A stretch of DNA of 64,000 nt from Procambarus clarkii (lineage: Eukaryota; Arthropoda; Malacostraca; Decapoda; Cambaridae), in assembly GCF_040958095.1 (NCBI RefSeq), contig NC_091151.1:3217630-3281629 (forward strand). The letters are read 5' to 3'. This document shows positions 11,553-22,706 of this stretch, piece by piece (the first letter of the stretch is position 1; every line of letters starts with the position of its first letter). Under the pieces are notes generated by a model, which saw nothing but the letters and a program-made list of their open reading frames with translations, searched no databases and was not told where the DNA came from. The translations under genes were made by a program, and so were the position numbers.

Positions 11553-13059
11553 CCTCCGTGTTGAGTGCTCTAAGGCCCTTACCCTCCTTCGGGTCTTGTC
11601 CCATACTTCTTGGGGGGCAGATAGGCGCATTCTCCTTGCTTTACATTCCTCTCTCGTCCTGTCTAAGCTCGATTATGGTTGCCCTGCTTACAAGTCTGCT
11701 TCTCCTTCTACTCTTCGCCGTCTTGATGCTTTGCACCATACTGGGTTGCGCCTCAGTTCTGGTGCCTTTCGTTCGACTCCCATCCTTAGCTTGTATGTTG
11801 ACACTGGCTTCCTGTCTCTCCAGGACCGCCGTGATCGCTACTGTCTTCGCTATCTTGCGCGGTCCTTGCAACATCCTTCCTCTCGCCTCTGTCGTGCTTT
11901 AACTTTTACCCCTCCTGCGGTTCCTGTTCTTCTTCACCACCTCCCTCTTTCTGTCCGGTTGTCTCGCCTACAGGATTCTCTTTCCGTTCGTATTTCTGAT
12001 GTTTCTCCTCGTGTTGTTTCTTCTTTGCCCCCGTGGAGGGTCCCTCTTCCGCGGTTTTGTACATCCTTGACCCGTATCACTAAAGCTTTTACCCCTCCTA
12101 CGGTTCTCAAACGCCTTTTCCTCGAGCACTTTTCTTCTCACTCCCGCTCCGTTTCTGTCTTCACCGATGGGTCTAAGTCAGCGGACGGTGTTGGCTACTC
12201 TGTTGTTTTTCCTGATCGCACTTATATGTATCGCTTGCCTCCGGAGACTAGCATCTTTACAGCGGAACTTTATGCTATTCTCTATGCTCTTCGTCTCCTG
12301 CTTTCTCGTTGTCAGTCTTCCTTTGTGGTTGTTGTTGACTCTCGTAGTGCCCTCATGGCTCTCGGGTACTTTAATCCGGTTCATCCAGTAGTTGTCGAGA
12401 TCCAGCATTGGCTGTTTCTCGTTCACAGTAAATTTAAGTCGGTTGAGTTTTGTTGGGCTCCCAGCCATATTGGTGTGTCTTTAAATGAGCGTGCGGATGC
12501 TGCCGCCAAGGAAGCTGTCCGCTCTTGTCCCATCTCTCGTAAAGGCATTCCGTATTCCGACTTTTACCCGGTTATCCATTAATCAGTCCTTACCCGTTGG
12601 CAGGCTTCTTGGTTGTCTGTTACTGGTAACAAGCTACGTACTCTTAAATGTTGTGTTTCCTCGTGGCCGTCCTCCTTCCACCGTAACCGGCGGTGGGAAA
12701 CAGCTCTGGCGAGGTTGCGTATTGGCCATACTCGCTTAACCCATGGTCACTTGATGGAGCGCCACCCTGCTCCTTATTGTCCTAGTTGCATTGTCCCTCT
12801 TACGGTCGTGCATGTCCTTCTTGAATGTCCTGACTTCCAGGACGAGCGTGTGTCTTGCTTTCCGACCGCGCCTCGCGGTCACCTGTCCCTCGATAGAATT
12901 CTTGGTGACTCGGATACTTTTGATATCGTTCGCCTTATGCGTTTTTGTTCTCGTATTGGCATCCTTGGTGATATTTAGCGCCCTCTGATTATTTTGCGTA
13001 TTTGATGGTGCTACATAGCCTTCCCGGTTTGGTGCCTTCTTTTGATAATTACTTACTTA
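11553..13059 (+). mobile_element. LINE family A, copy 2, inserted in piggyBac
   Basis: A 5'-truncated LINE flanked by a perfect 13-bp target duplication, CTTTGTCCACTTC, at 11540-11552 and 13060-13072. An open frame of 346 codons (11542-12582) covers the RT C-terminal region and a complete RNase H: 'FTDGSKSADGVGYS', 'TAELYAILYAL', 'VVDSRSALMAL' and 'HIGVSLNERADAAA', so the D-E-D-D residues are present. A TAA at 12583 interrupts the frame; the C-terminal part continues to 'RIGILGDI' at 12978. The 3' end is a short TTAC repeat. The high integrity and exact duplication point to a fairly recent insertion. Confidence 0.93.
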
Positions 13060-14187
13060 CTTTGTCCACTTCACTGTTTTACGTACACACACTACAGCAC
13101 CCACCATCATGTCACATTTATCAACTAAACGCATGTTGATGTTGTAGTCCATCACACAATCTGGCTTATATATTATTTGCTTTGTTGTTCTGTTCACCTT
13201 GCCACTGTCTACCATTGTACCAGGGTGAATGGTGGTCAACATGTTCACTTCACGTCTGTCTTTCCACCGGACTGAAAGCATTGCACCACTTTTTCTTACC
13301 TCGCAATCCCCAACTTGCATAGCAGTATCAAACACAGGCATTTCCTTTCGTTTTGGCTTTACTGTTCCACACACTCCAGTCTTATTATCCAGCAAGAATT
13401 TCGTTAGCAAGGGACTGGTATAATAGTTATCTGTGTACAATATGTGGCCCTTGTTCAGATATGGTGCAAGCAGTGACTTCACCACACTACCTGAGAAGCC
13501 ATGTTCGTCATTAGCAGGAATATCTACATTTGTGGCTGAATACAGAATCATGTGTAACACCATTCCTGATTCGCAGTCACAGAGCACAAAGAATTTCAGT
13601 CCAAATCAGTGACGTTTTGAGGGAATATACTGCTTGAAGGCTGCACGTCCTTTGAAAAGCACAAGGGATTCATCAATAACCAGCTTCTGAGCTGGTACTT
13701 GGTAATCTCGGAACTTTCCAATCAGGTCATTTAGCACGTGCCTCACCCTCCAAAGCCTGTCATCCTCTCTCTCGTCTGCATTATTTGCAAAATGAATGCA
13801 CCGTAGGATCAACAGAAATCTGTCTCGGGACATATATTTCCCGAACAATGGTGTTGGAACAGCGTTGTCTTTGCTCCAATAATCTGAAATTACGTGTTTC
13901 ACACAATGTTTCATCAACATGCAAATTGCGAAAAACACATACATATCAACAGTTGTCTCTTTCCAACGCTGTAGTCGCGAAAATTCTGAAACTTCCTCAC
14001 CTTCGATGAGATCGGCCGCAAGTCTGTTCGTTTCGTGAACAATGTGTTCCATGAGCGGCTCATCGAAAAATGCAGTAAAGAAGTCCATTTCACACATTTC
14101 GTCACCAGTATCAGGGAAAAGATCTGTAATTCCCACATCTCTGTAATCAAAGTCGGGAATTTGTGGAACAAAATCTTCCCCATCACT

Positions 14188-14188
<1 letters not shown>

Positions 14189-14262
<74 letters not shown>
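14189..14262. repeat. CA/GT microsatellite inside piggyBac ORF
   Basis: About 37 CA dinucleotides. On the minus strand it lies between the acidic N-terminal region and the catalytic region of the transposase, and reads as alternating Cys-Val. The two coding parts are in different frames on either side. Confidence 0.95.
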
Positions 14263-14265
<3 letters not shown>

Positions 14266-14999
14266 CTGCTGCCTTCCGAGAGCCATTAGCTGCACCACGG
14301 CGAGGAATCCGGGGACCAGGAGCTGAAGCACGCATTGTAACAGTAGGGGCAGGAACGGTAGATGAGGACAAAGATGTGGAACATGAGGGAATTTGTTCCT
14401 CATTATCGCCATATTGTCCCATGCGGCGGCGCTTGGCTGGGCGGGCAGCTGATGCGGCGAAACTTGTACTGGCACTAGCAGCTGGGGTAAAACTATTCTC
14501 CGATTCTTCATCACTAAAGCCTGAGAAAGATTCACTTGTTTCAGACTCGTCAATCGTATCATAAACGTGCAGTGGTATAGATGAACGACGTGCTTGGGCG
14601 CGAGGTGGTGTTGAGTGGTGTTGAATAGTAGCCTCGTGAGGCATCCTCACCCTCGTGGCACCCACATGTTCACCCTCACTATCCGTTGTTTCGATTTCTT
14701 CTGGCTGGGTATAATCTTTATCTATATCCGAGTCGTCAATATCAGATTCATCAACGTCCTTGAACAATTCATCTGCAATTTCGTCTTCGGTCAAGGACGG
14801 CGCGGTGCGCTGGGCGAGGTCGCACGCTGGGTCGTGATGCGCTCGCCATGGTGTCTGGCCACTAACTAAGGCCTGTGAAACAAAGGAGGCCTGCTCTAGA
14901 TTTTTTTTTCAAAATGGCGTCTGTTTACAATCGCCCCTGGCTACGGTATGGGTGACCCCTTTACACCGCGGGACGTTTGAATCGTGCCTGGCACCCTTT

Positions 15000-15066
15000 G
15001 GCGTATATATACGCCATGCGCACGGTGGGACATGTTACTCATGGCGTATATATACGCCATGCGCAG
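15000..15066. repeat. piggyBac subterminal palindromic repeats
   Basis: The perfect 16-bp palindrome GGCGTATATATACGCC occurs at 15000-15015 and 15043-15058, each followed by ATGCGCA, just inside the right end of the piggyBac element. These may be transposase-binding subterminal repeats; no equivalent is seen at the left end. Confidence 0.75.
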
Positions 15067-15078
15067 TTTAAGGGTTAA

Positions 15079-16278
15079 TGTAAGGCAATATTAATCCCTC
15101 ACAGAACCTGCTTTTGTGACGTCATGCGCCGCTAAAATAATGCATCTTATTACTACAGAAATAATTTTTTTGTTTATTATAGGTTAGGTTGGTTCGGTAG
15201 GGTCGATGAATTGAATATAAAAATAAGAGCAATGATACAATGAGAGAAAATACGAATGGCTACAAGGCCATAGTCTATAATGACACCGAGAACAGTTGTG
15301 CTGTTAAGAAATTAAGGGAATGTGCTAATGAAAGACTGGGTCCCTTACTGGAACCGCTTGTAACATCATGGGGAGCTAAAGCAACGGACCCTATTGGTGG
15401 ATCAGTCCGTATTGGGGGATGTCATTTTTTATTAAGGCTGAGACCATCAGATTGAAGGTAACTGCAGAAGGCCTTAATTTACACTTACGAAGCAGCTTCT
15501 ATATATATCCACCTAATCTCGTTCACATGTACATTGAGTATTTTGATTGGGCATAAAGGGTATATGCTACAGTAGGGTGTAGGGGCATGTTTTCGAGCGA
15601 TTATGAGACGTACACAGGAGTAGCAGTGAGGGAGGAATTAAATAAAAATGTCTGAGTGATGATGTAACCTGTTTTGAAAAATTATGTAACACATATTAGC
15701 AGGCACTTGGAGACTTCAACAAATTCAGTAGTATTCCCATGTCTGAGTCTTTCATGTGAATGGGAGATGTGGATGTGAATTCAGGGTCAAACTCATTTCT
15801 TATGTTCAATATACAATATTAGCTAGAAAATGATCTTAGAAAGTGGGAAACAGTATGGAAATACCTCATTAAGGAAAACGAGCTTAATATGGGAAGATTA
15901 TGGATGACGTCATTGTACATTAGGCTGGACAGAGGGCGGCCTTTTAATCCCCCTTGACATAAATATTGAAAATTTGAATAAATAAACCATTACAAAGAAC
16001 GTACTTATTCAGGGAAGATGAAGATTGGATGACATCATTGATCATTAGCGATGTCATTGCAGAGTTAATGAAATAAAAGTGCGATGGGAGGCAGTCGGTT
16101 AATTCCCTTGAGTAAAAATGACAGGGCCTAGGTGGGAGCCTTTTATTCACCTTTTTGGAACATTATATAGGATTGAACGGAGAGGACGATAAATGAAGGA
16201 AAATATTAGGAGACTATGAGGTACTGACGAATAAAAATTGAAAAATATACCCTGGGCTAGAGGCAGTCGTCGGAAAAT
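15079..16278. other. No gene recognised
   Basis: AT-rich sequence flanking the piggyBac element. A 71-codon frame at 15240-15455 has no recognisable motif. Around 16000-16270 the sequence grades into the minisatellite. Nothing else is identifiable. Confidence 0.4.
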
Positions 16279-16800
16279 TTTTAAACACCCCTGCGCCATA
16301 TTGCAACCGTTGGCAACAACATGAAAACACCCCTGCGCCATATTGCTGCCGTTGGCAACAACATGAAAACACCCCTGCGCCATATTGCTGCCGTTGGCAA
16401 CAACATGAAAACAACCCTGCGCCATATTGCTGCCGTTGGCAACAACATGAAAACACCCCTGCGCCATATTGCTGCCGTTGGCAACAACATGAAAACAACC
16501 CTGCGCCATATTGCTGCCGTTGGCAACAACATGAAAACACCCCTGCGCCATATTGCTGCCGTTGGCAACAACATGAAAACACCCCTGCGCCATATTGCTG
16601 CCGTTGGCAACAACATGAAAACACCCCTGCGCCATATTGCTGCCGTTGGCAACAACATGAAAACACCCCTGCGCCATATTGCTGCCGTTGGTAACATGGA
16701 AAAAAACACCCCTGCACCATATCGCAGTTGTTAGTAAAAACATTTAAAAAATTGCGTCACATTGCAGCCGTTGGTAAAAACATAAAAAAAAAACCTGCGC
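16279..16800. repeat. 42-bp minisatellite
   Basis: About ten near-identical 42-base units, each holding ATGAAAACACCCCTGCGCC, a TATTGCTGCC block and GTTGGCAACAAC, followed by two or three decayed units (about 16690-16800). Some units carry AACAACCCTG in place of AACACCCCTG. Because 42 is divisible by three and the unit lacks stops, one plus-strand and all three minus-strand frames are open; none shows other evidence of coding. Confidence 0.95.
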
Positions 16801-16854
16801 CGTCAGCCATCAAAAAAAGCAAAACGGCTGCGATATGGAGCCATTTCCACTACT

Positions 16855-16912
16855 GTTGTGGTGGTGGTGTTTGTTGTTGTGGTTGTTGGGTCTAGTGGTA
16901 TTTGTGGTGGTT
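16855..16912. repeat. GTT/GTG-rich microsatellite fragment
   Basis: A short G/T-only stretch just before the SINE, of the same composition as the larger array at 17165-17575; the SINE probably inserted into it. Confidence 0.6.
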
Positions 16913-16924
16913 ATCTAGTTATCT

Positions 16925-17158
16925 GGAGATGATTTCGGGGATTTTTATTGTTCCCGCAGCCCGGTCCTCGACCAGGCCTCCACCCCCAGGAAGCAGCCCG
17001 TGACAGCTGACTAACACCCAGGTACCTATTTACTGCTAGGTAACAGGGGCATAGGGTGAAAGAAACTCTGCCCATTGTTTCTCGCCGGCGCCTGGGATCG
17101 AACCCAGGACCACAGGATCACAAGTACAGCGTGCTGTCCGCTCGGCCGACCGGCTCCA
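16925..17158 (-). mobile_element. tRNA-derived SINE, copy 2
   Basis: The same element as 8216-8475. On the minus strand the head has an A-box-like stretch (TCGGCCGAGCGG) and a B box (GGTTCGATCCC), followed by the shared body blocks. The 3' end lies near 16925. It appears to have inserted within a G/T-rich microsatellite, since such sequence flanks both sides. Confidence 0.85.
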
Positions 17159-17164
17159 TGGTGG

Positions 17165-17575
17165 GCGGGTTTGTTGTTTTATTTCTGTGGTTCTTGTGAT
17201 AATCGTTGTTGTGGTGGTGATTGTTGTTGTTGAGTGGTTGTTGGTTCTTGTGATTGTTGTGGTGGTGGTAATTGTGGTAGTGAGTGTTTTCGTGGTTGTG
17301 GTGGTTGTAGTATTGGTAGTTGTTGTGTTGGTGGTTGTTGTTGGGGAGGTTTTGTTAGGTTGTGGTTTTGATTTTTGGGGTGGTTGCTGTTGTGGTGGTG
17401 GTTTTTGTTGTGTTTTTTTGGTGGTAGTGGCAGTTGTTGTTGTAGTGATGTGGTTGTTTGTTGAAAGGTTGGTGGTGGATCTTGTGGTAGTGATGGGGTT
17501 GTAGTATGTGTAGTGATGGTTGTTATGGTGGTGGTCGTTGTGGTGTGTTTTTGGCGTTGTAACTGTTGTTAATTA
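17165..17575 (+). repeat. TTG/GTG-rich array 1
   Basis: About 400 bases made almost only of G and T on the plus strand (TTG, GTG and GGT triplets). The open frame through it encodes a Val-rich peptide and is an artefact of composition. Confidence 0.9.
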
Positions 17576-19984
17576 ATATGACGGTTGGTATTGTGGGAAA
17601 TTTGGCTCCAAAATAGTTAATAAAATCATAAATACCTTCGAAGGACCATCCTTTAAATAGAGAATAAATTTGAGAACCAGTGGTCTATGGATCTCGCATA
17701 AAATATAAATGATATCTAAGACTATAATATGAACTGTAATATTATAATTTAAGGACCAAATCCCTCCACAGACTTTGGGGGCTTTAATCAGTAAACATAA
17801 TTAATAATGTGCAAGATAATGTAATAATGGAGTACTACATTAATCATATATTCACAAATGAATTTATATGCAAGAATGTTATTAATGAAATTGGTATAAA
17901 TGTTGGAAAATCCGACACCATTTAATAATATTACATGCAATTGCTGATAATATTGCTGCATTGTATACACAAGTTAACCCATAGAAAATGTAGCTTGTAG
18001 TGGAATTTTCCGTCAATAGAAAACGGGATATCATTGCCACATACTATTAGAATTCACCAGCTATTTGGTGGGAATTATTCTTAAATACATTAGTCTTTGG
18101 ACTTTTAACATTATAAGCACATCTTATTTAAATTAACTTAATTATCAGTATCAAAATAAAGTAAATGTGACCCTTCTATCAGGTACTGACATCTCTACAA
18201 AGTGAGTGAGGCGTCAGTAGTAGTGGTGAAGGAGTGGTCTGCCGTTGTTGTTAAGACCTGAGAGTCGTGGGGCAAATTCGGCTCCTATAAATTCTCTTGG
18301 ACGAAGTGTTATGGAAACCAAAGGTCTTCCATCATCAACACGCTGTCATCAATCACGAGAAGTGTTTTTCCGAAACCCATTTATCTAATAATTTTTGGCC
18401 ATTAATGTTGGGTAGATATTGGGCGAACCGGTGAGAACACAAATGATAGACTCAAAAAAGGTAATTAAGCCTTGGTCCTTATCTGAATCATTATACAGTG
18501 TTTTCTCTGATATACGTGTCATATATTAGGATTCTGGCTTTATAGCTAGCGCCCTTTGACAGGAACAAGAGGAAGCAAGCAAGCTTGATACATCAGTTAC
18601 TGGGTGATGGAAGCTGCCTCACACGAGGATAATTTGGTGTCTACATCCTAGTTATATCTGGTGGACTAAGCCTGCTGTATAATAAGGAACCTCTTCAATG
18701 TATACTAATGTAGTTTAATACTGTAGTTTGACTGGGTGCATATATATAAATTCAATATAAACATCATCCCCCTTAATGTGTAAGGATCGATTTGTGAGAT
18801 TATTCCAGAAATACAGTCCACTTAGCATCATACCAGTTGCTATCGAAATATATAAATTGACGTAAATATAAATTCTATATAAATTCATATAAATTATATA
18901 TAAATCTTACAGGTCGGTTTCCACAATAAAGGTTTATCTACGAAAACTATAAAGACAGCTTAGCTGTGGGATGAATAGACGTAAATGATATGTGGCCAAG
19001 AATCGTGTTTCATCAGGCTACAGCTAGGAACACGTGAGCGTCGAGGACGTGTTCGTCTCGCTGGCATTGGTACTCCAGCTGAAATACGAGTTAAATGTAA
19101 AATCTATTGGAGAAAGCACGACTCCACCAATATTTATGGAAAATTAATATGAATAGTTGAGTGGAAAGCGACTTCAGAGTTTGGTGGTAGTCATGCCTCG
19201 TAACGACACATCGTCGTATCTAATAGTTTGATGTAGCTACAAGAAACAAATTATAGAACCCGATAATGTGCTGAACGAGGTGTGAGAGTAATGAAGCTGC
19301 CACGCCTTGCTAACGTCCGTAGGTGCACGGATGTTTCTTTACGAAAACGGTAATTTGGCCAGCTACAAGACACACTCCTCATTGATTATGGCATCGCTTG
19401 CCGCCTTCCCCTTCTCGGGCTCACTCGCGCAGATGCTGCGACGTCTTGAATATTTCTACGCTCTATTGAATATCCCGAGTTGAGGGAACTAAGGCGTATC
19501 AGAAACTTTAGAGATTAATTTGCCTTATTTGACAATATATAAATTCTCGTTTCTTAATGATTAAATAAAACTTGGTTGATATGAGTGATGGGTAGAAATT
19601 GTTATCTATGAATGCTCTGAGTGACAATTCGCAGTCACGTGAATTATCAGCTAATAAACAATACGGTTTAATAATGGAGATAAACATATCGGCTGTATGT
19701 CACTGAACATGGTTGTAACAATAAATTACTAAATAATTAACATAAAGGAATGTGGAATAAAGAGAACTTGGGACGATCTTAAGTGTAAATAATTGTCCCA
19801 TTCGTCATGTGCTGATGCAACATCTGACTAGAATTTCTTGGGAATGATGCGTTATTACGCGTTAATAAACTAAACTCCTTAGTGCTAAGCTATATGTCAG
19901 TAGAGTTAGTAAATATTGTTACAGTACTAGTGTCCTAAGGTACTGAATATTAGTCATAGTGCAGGAAATTTCCAACAGGTATGG
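17576..19984. other. No gene recognised, between two G/T arrays
   Basis: About 2.4 kb of AT-rich sequence without a coding frame longer than 60 codons or any motif I recognise. It lies between two G/T-rich arrays of the same orientation. It could be a non-autonomous element or unique intergenic DNA. Confidence 0.4.
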
Positions 19985-20390
19985 TTGTGATTGACGTGGT
20001 GATTGTTGTAGCTGAAGTTGTGGTGGTGGTTTTGTGGTGGTTGTGACGGTTGTCATTGTTGTAGTGGTTTGTTGTTTTGGTGTTGGTGGTTGTTATTGTG
20101 GTTATTGTTGTGATGTGGTGATTGTTGTTGGTTCTTGTGGTGCTTGTTGTGGTGGTGTTGTAGTGTAGTGTTGTAGTTTCCGTGGTTGTTGGTATGGCGG
20201 TGGTTTTTGTGTTGGTTGTTGTGGTGGTGACTTTTGTGGTTGTTGTTGCGGTGGATGTTGTAATTTGGGGTTTGGGTTGGTGGTGGCTGTTGTGGTTTGG
20301 TTTTTGGGTTGGTGGTGATTGTTGTTGTGGTAGTCATTGTTGTGGTTGTAGCGGAGATCTTTGTGGTTGTTGTTGTGGTATTCAATCACA
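19985..20390 (+). repeat. TTG/GTG-rich array 2
   Basis: The same composition and strand bias as 17165-17575; the minus-strand open frames of Thr/Asn/His are artefacts. Confidence 0.9.
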
Positions 20391-20578
20391 CCCAACTTGG
20401 TCAAACAATACACAATTTGCATAATATTTGTCTAGGTATGTTTAGGACATCACTTATAATTTGCTGAGATTAACCAACCCACAAATAGTCAGTATTTCGC
20501 ATATATTAATGGTACATATGACATCCTATGATCTCAATATAAAAAGCAACCATGCATTTTCCATAAATGTTAAAACAT

Positions 20579-21580
20579 TGGTTGCGACCCAATTGGGTCG
20601 CAACTGGGTTCTTCTCTGATGTTATTAGAGTTTGGGTATCCGGCCCCAAGTTAGTAGTGGCTTTCACAGGGTGTGTTCCGTAACGCAAGTAAATTAAAGG
20701 GGAAGGGATACAAATGCTCATATCTATATATAATCACCACCACCATAAATAAATATATAAACTGTCACACGGGGGGTATAAATACACAATGTACAGAATC
20801 GTCTTCCTCTGAAGACACGGGATGCTCCACGGTGCTCACGATGAGTAGCCCTGGTTCTCTTCGTCGTGGCCCACGATGAATCCTCTGATTCTTTCGGCGA
20901 ATCTACCCCGGCCACAGGCCAGCCAAATCACAGTCCCACTGGGTGCACCGTCGTGGAGGCCTTCAACCACAAATCCAGCCTGTAGCTGGCAGGTTCCGAT
21001 CAGTCCCGCTGAGTAGGCCACTCCACGATCGATACTAGGGTGGCGAGCCCTAGGCAGGAGTCTCGTGTGATTCCACAGATCACTCTCCTCACCACAGAGG
21101 CCAGTCTCTCCCACCAGCCAGCCCCCAGATAAGATGATTCCTGGTACTGCCACGTCACAGGCAGGCTAACACACTCAACAGTGTTCATCCGGGGGTGGCT
21201 CACAGCTTCTGCAGCAAACATGTGGAGAGACTATGCCTGCCTTGGGTAGACTGATTCCATCGTCCAATACAGCAGTCCCAGGTCGACTCTGTAATCAGAA
21301 ACGTCATTAGTACTGATGACACTCTAGGGCACCTCACTCACAGGCTTAGACACAAACGTCCACCTATCCACTCCATAGATGGCGTTGCTGTCTAAGCGCC
21401 ACCAGAGGTCAGCTGCGGCTATGTCACGAGCTGATTAAGACGGGAAACCAGCCCCTGTGGCCGGTATATCCCCCCCTCACTAGATGGCGCTGTTCATTTG
21501 GAGGGGGTTTCGGGAGCAGACTCACAGATGGCGATGTCGTCACTGCTCCGTGCTCGGACGCTGGGCTCGGGTCCGTAACA
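20579..21580 (-). mobile_element. Solo LTR, copy A
   Basis: A 1002-bp sequence homologous to 42952-43950, in opposite orientation. Read on the minus strand it starts TGTTACGGACCCGAG and ends GCAACCA, and it is flanked by a perfect 5-bp duplication (AACAT at 20574-20578 and 21581-21585 on the plus strand). TG..CA ends, a 5-bp duplication and the lack of internal genes fit a solo LTR of a Ty3/Gypsy or similar element. Its 3' end carries a 24-bp perfect palindrome with arms GTTGCGACCC and GGGTCGCAAC. Confidence 0.88.
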
Positions 21581-21585
21581 AACAT

Positions 21586-22696
21586 TATTACTGCTGAACT
21601 ATTCATCAAGCATATGTTCATTGTTTTAATGTCTTATTAATTCCCTTGTTACATCCTCTCAATCACGTCACCCATATTTATTTAGACAAACCATCCAGCA
21701 GACTTATAGTGGTTCTAGCCTTAGTTATGTTTGGTTAGGCTAGGTTTCGTTTGGTGATATCAGTAATTTCTTTGATAGTTTAAGCAAATTTACACTATCT
21801 TATCAAATGTCTCCTATTAGAACATAAATTTATCTAAATCTAGCAAAAATTCTACTAATACTACACAAATTTGACCAAATTCAACCTAGCAAAAGCTGAA
21901 CTAACTAAATATTAGTATCCCATATCCTCATATAGAAGCCCATGTTACCTCCGTCCTTCCAACACGTGAGCTAGCTATAACTCGGTCCCAAATTGGGCAA
22001 TTTATTGTTTTGCAAGCTACTTCTGCACCTCTAATATATATATCCTACCCTACACAACCTTACCTAACCTAGCACATCCAAAGCTAGAGTTGATTAAAGT
22101 TGACGAAATTTATGCTGTTCCACCTCAATTTAACCTATTTTAAGACAATTTCCACAAAATCCATCCAAATGTTTCGTATCATAGCACAGTTAGTCCATAC
22201 CAAACCAGACCTATCCTATCCTAACACATAAGCTAAATTCATCCAAATTATCCCAATTTAAGTCAATTCCACTAAATTATCCTAATTATCAACCCAAAAG
22301 CCATATTTTACTAAATGTACCTATGTACAACTCGCCCAGAGCAAAAGTTAACTGTCAGAGCTGTTAATATCTACCACAAACTTCCATTCTACTCAGGATT
22401 AAAACAGATTTTACTAATATATTCTTAGACGTGTGTTGTTACTAGATATATTTTTTTCCTCACGTTATCACAAACCACCCGAGACCTAGCCTGTAATTCG
22501 TCATATTGTGGAAAGTAATAATTTGGGTCATTAACCTAACAGACATATTCCTAACCTGCAGTGGCCTTTGTTGAATATTGAAACTTCATTGATATGAAAG
22601 GGTTGATTTTGGGTATATACCTAATGACCTACACCTTACCTGCTTGGATCTTTGGTGAATATTGTATCTATATTCTTAGAAAAGTGTTGTTTTATT
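21586..22696. repeat. AT-rich, degenerate tandem repeat
   Basis: No gene. From about 22380 on, a loose motif repeats about every 100 bases: 'TTGATATxAAAG', then a CCTAACCTGC-type block, then 'GAATATTG..CTATATT'. It continues beyond the LINE insertion at 23575-23760. Short CCTAACCT and GGTTAGG runs are scattered through 21720-22230. Confidence 0.45.
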
Positions 22697-22706
22697 GATA
22701 TAAAAG

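Larger units (their letters stand above)
11129..14849 (-). pseudogene. piggyBac transposase, interrupted
   Basis: A cut-and-paste DDD transposase. The best start is an ATG at 14849; one frameshift separates it from the acidic N-terminal domain (about 14794-14270). A CA/GT microsatellite (about 14189-14262) then changes frame into the catalytic domain, which is open to a stop at 13606 and resumes at 13587-13057. The three expected aspartates are visible: 'VLCDCESGMV', 'YTDNYYTSPLL' and 'LVDKCDMM'. The frame is cut at 13060 by a LINE insertion and continues at 11540-11129 with 'MIFHLIDVTML' and a C-terminal cysteine-rich zinc domain (CVVC, CEAC, CHIDC, H). It is inactive through at least two frameshifts, a stop and an insertion, yet all catalytic residues remain. 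Confidence 0.92.
10601..15078 (-). mobile_element. piggyBac element with TTAA boundaries
   Basis: The element starts TTAA-CCCTTACACTGC at 10601 and ends GCAGTTTAAGGG-TTAA at 15078. The ends are inverted repeats of each other (CCCTTA, then one mismatch, then ACTGC) and TTAA is the target duplicated by piggyBac. It encloses a minus-strand piggyBac transposase gene and carries a later LINE insertion (11553-13059). Removing that insertion gives an element of about 3.0 kb. The right end carries two copies of a palindromic subterminal repeat that the left end lacks. Confidence 0.9.

Noticed and set aside
16321-16734. CRISPR-like array
   Set aside because: The repeats are contiguous with no unique spacers, and the genome is eukaryotic.
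16147-16743. Long ORFs on both strands (up to 198 codons) of a repeated 14-residue motif
   Set aside because: They are by-products of a 42-bp minisatellite without stops; no start context, domain or flanking coding signal supports a gene.
17085-17158. A tRNA gene on the minus strand
   Set aside because: The A and B boxes belong to a SINE head, continued by the shared SINE body; the second copy at 8.4 kb shows the same arrangement.
17187-17504. Val-rich and Thr/His-rich membrane-like ORFs in G/T arrays (also 20053-20424)
   Set aside because: Composition artefacts of TTG/GTG repeats.
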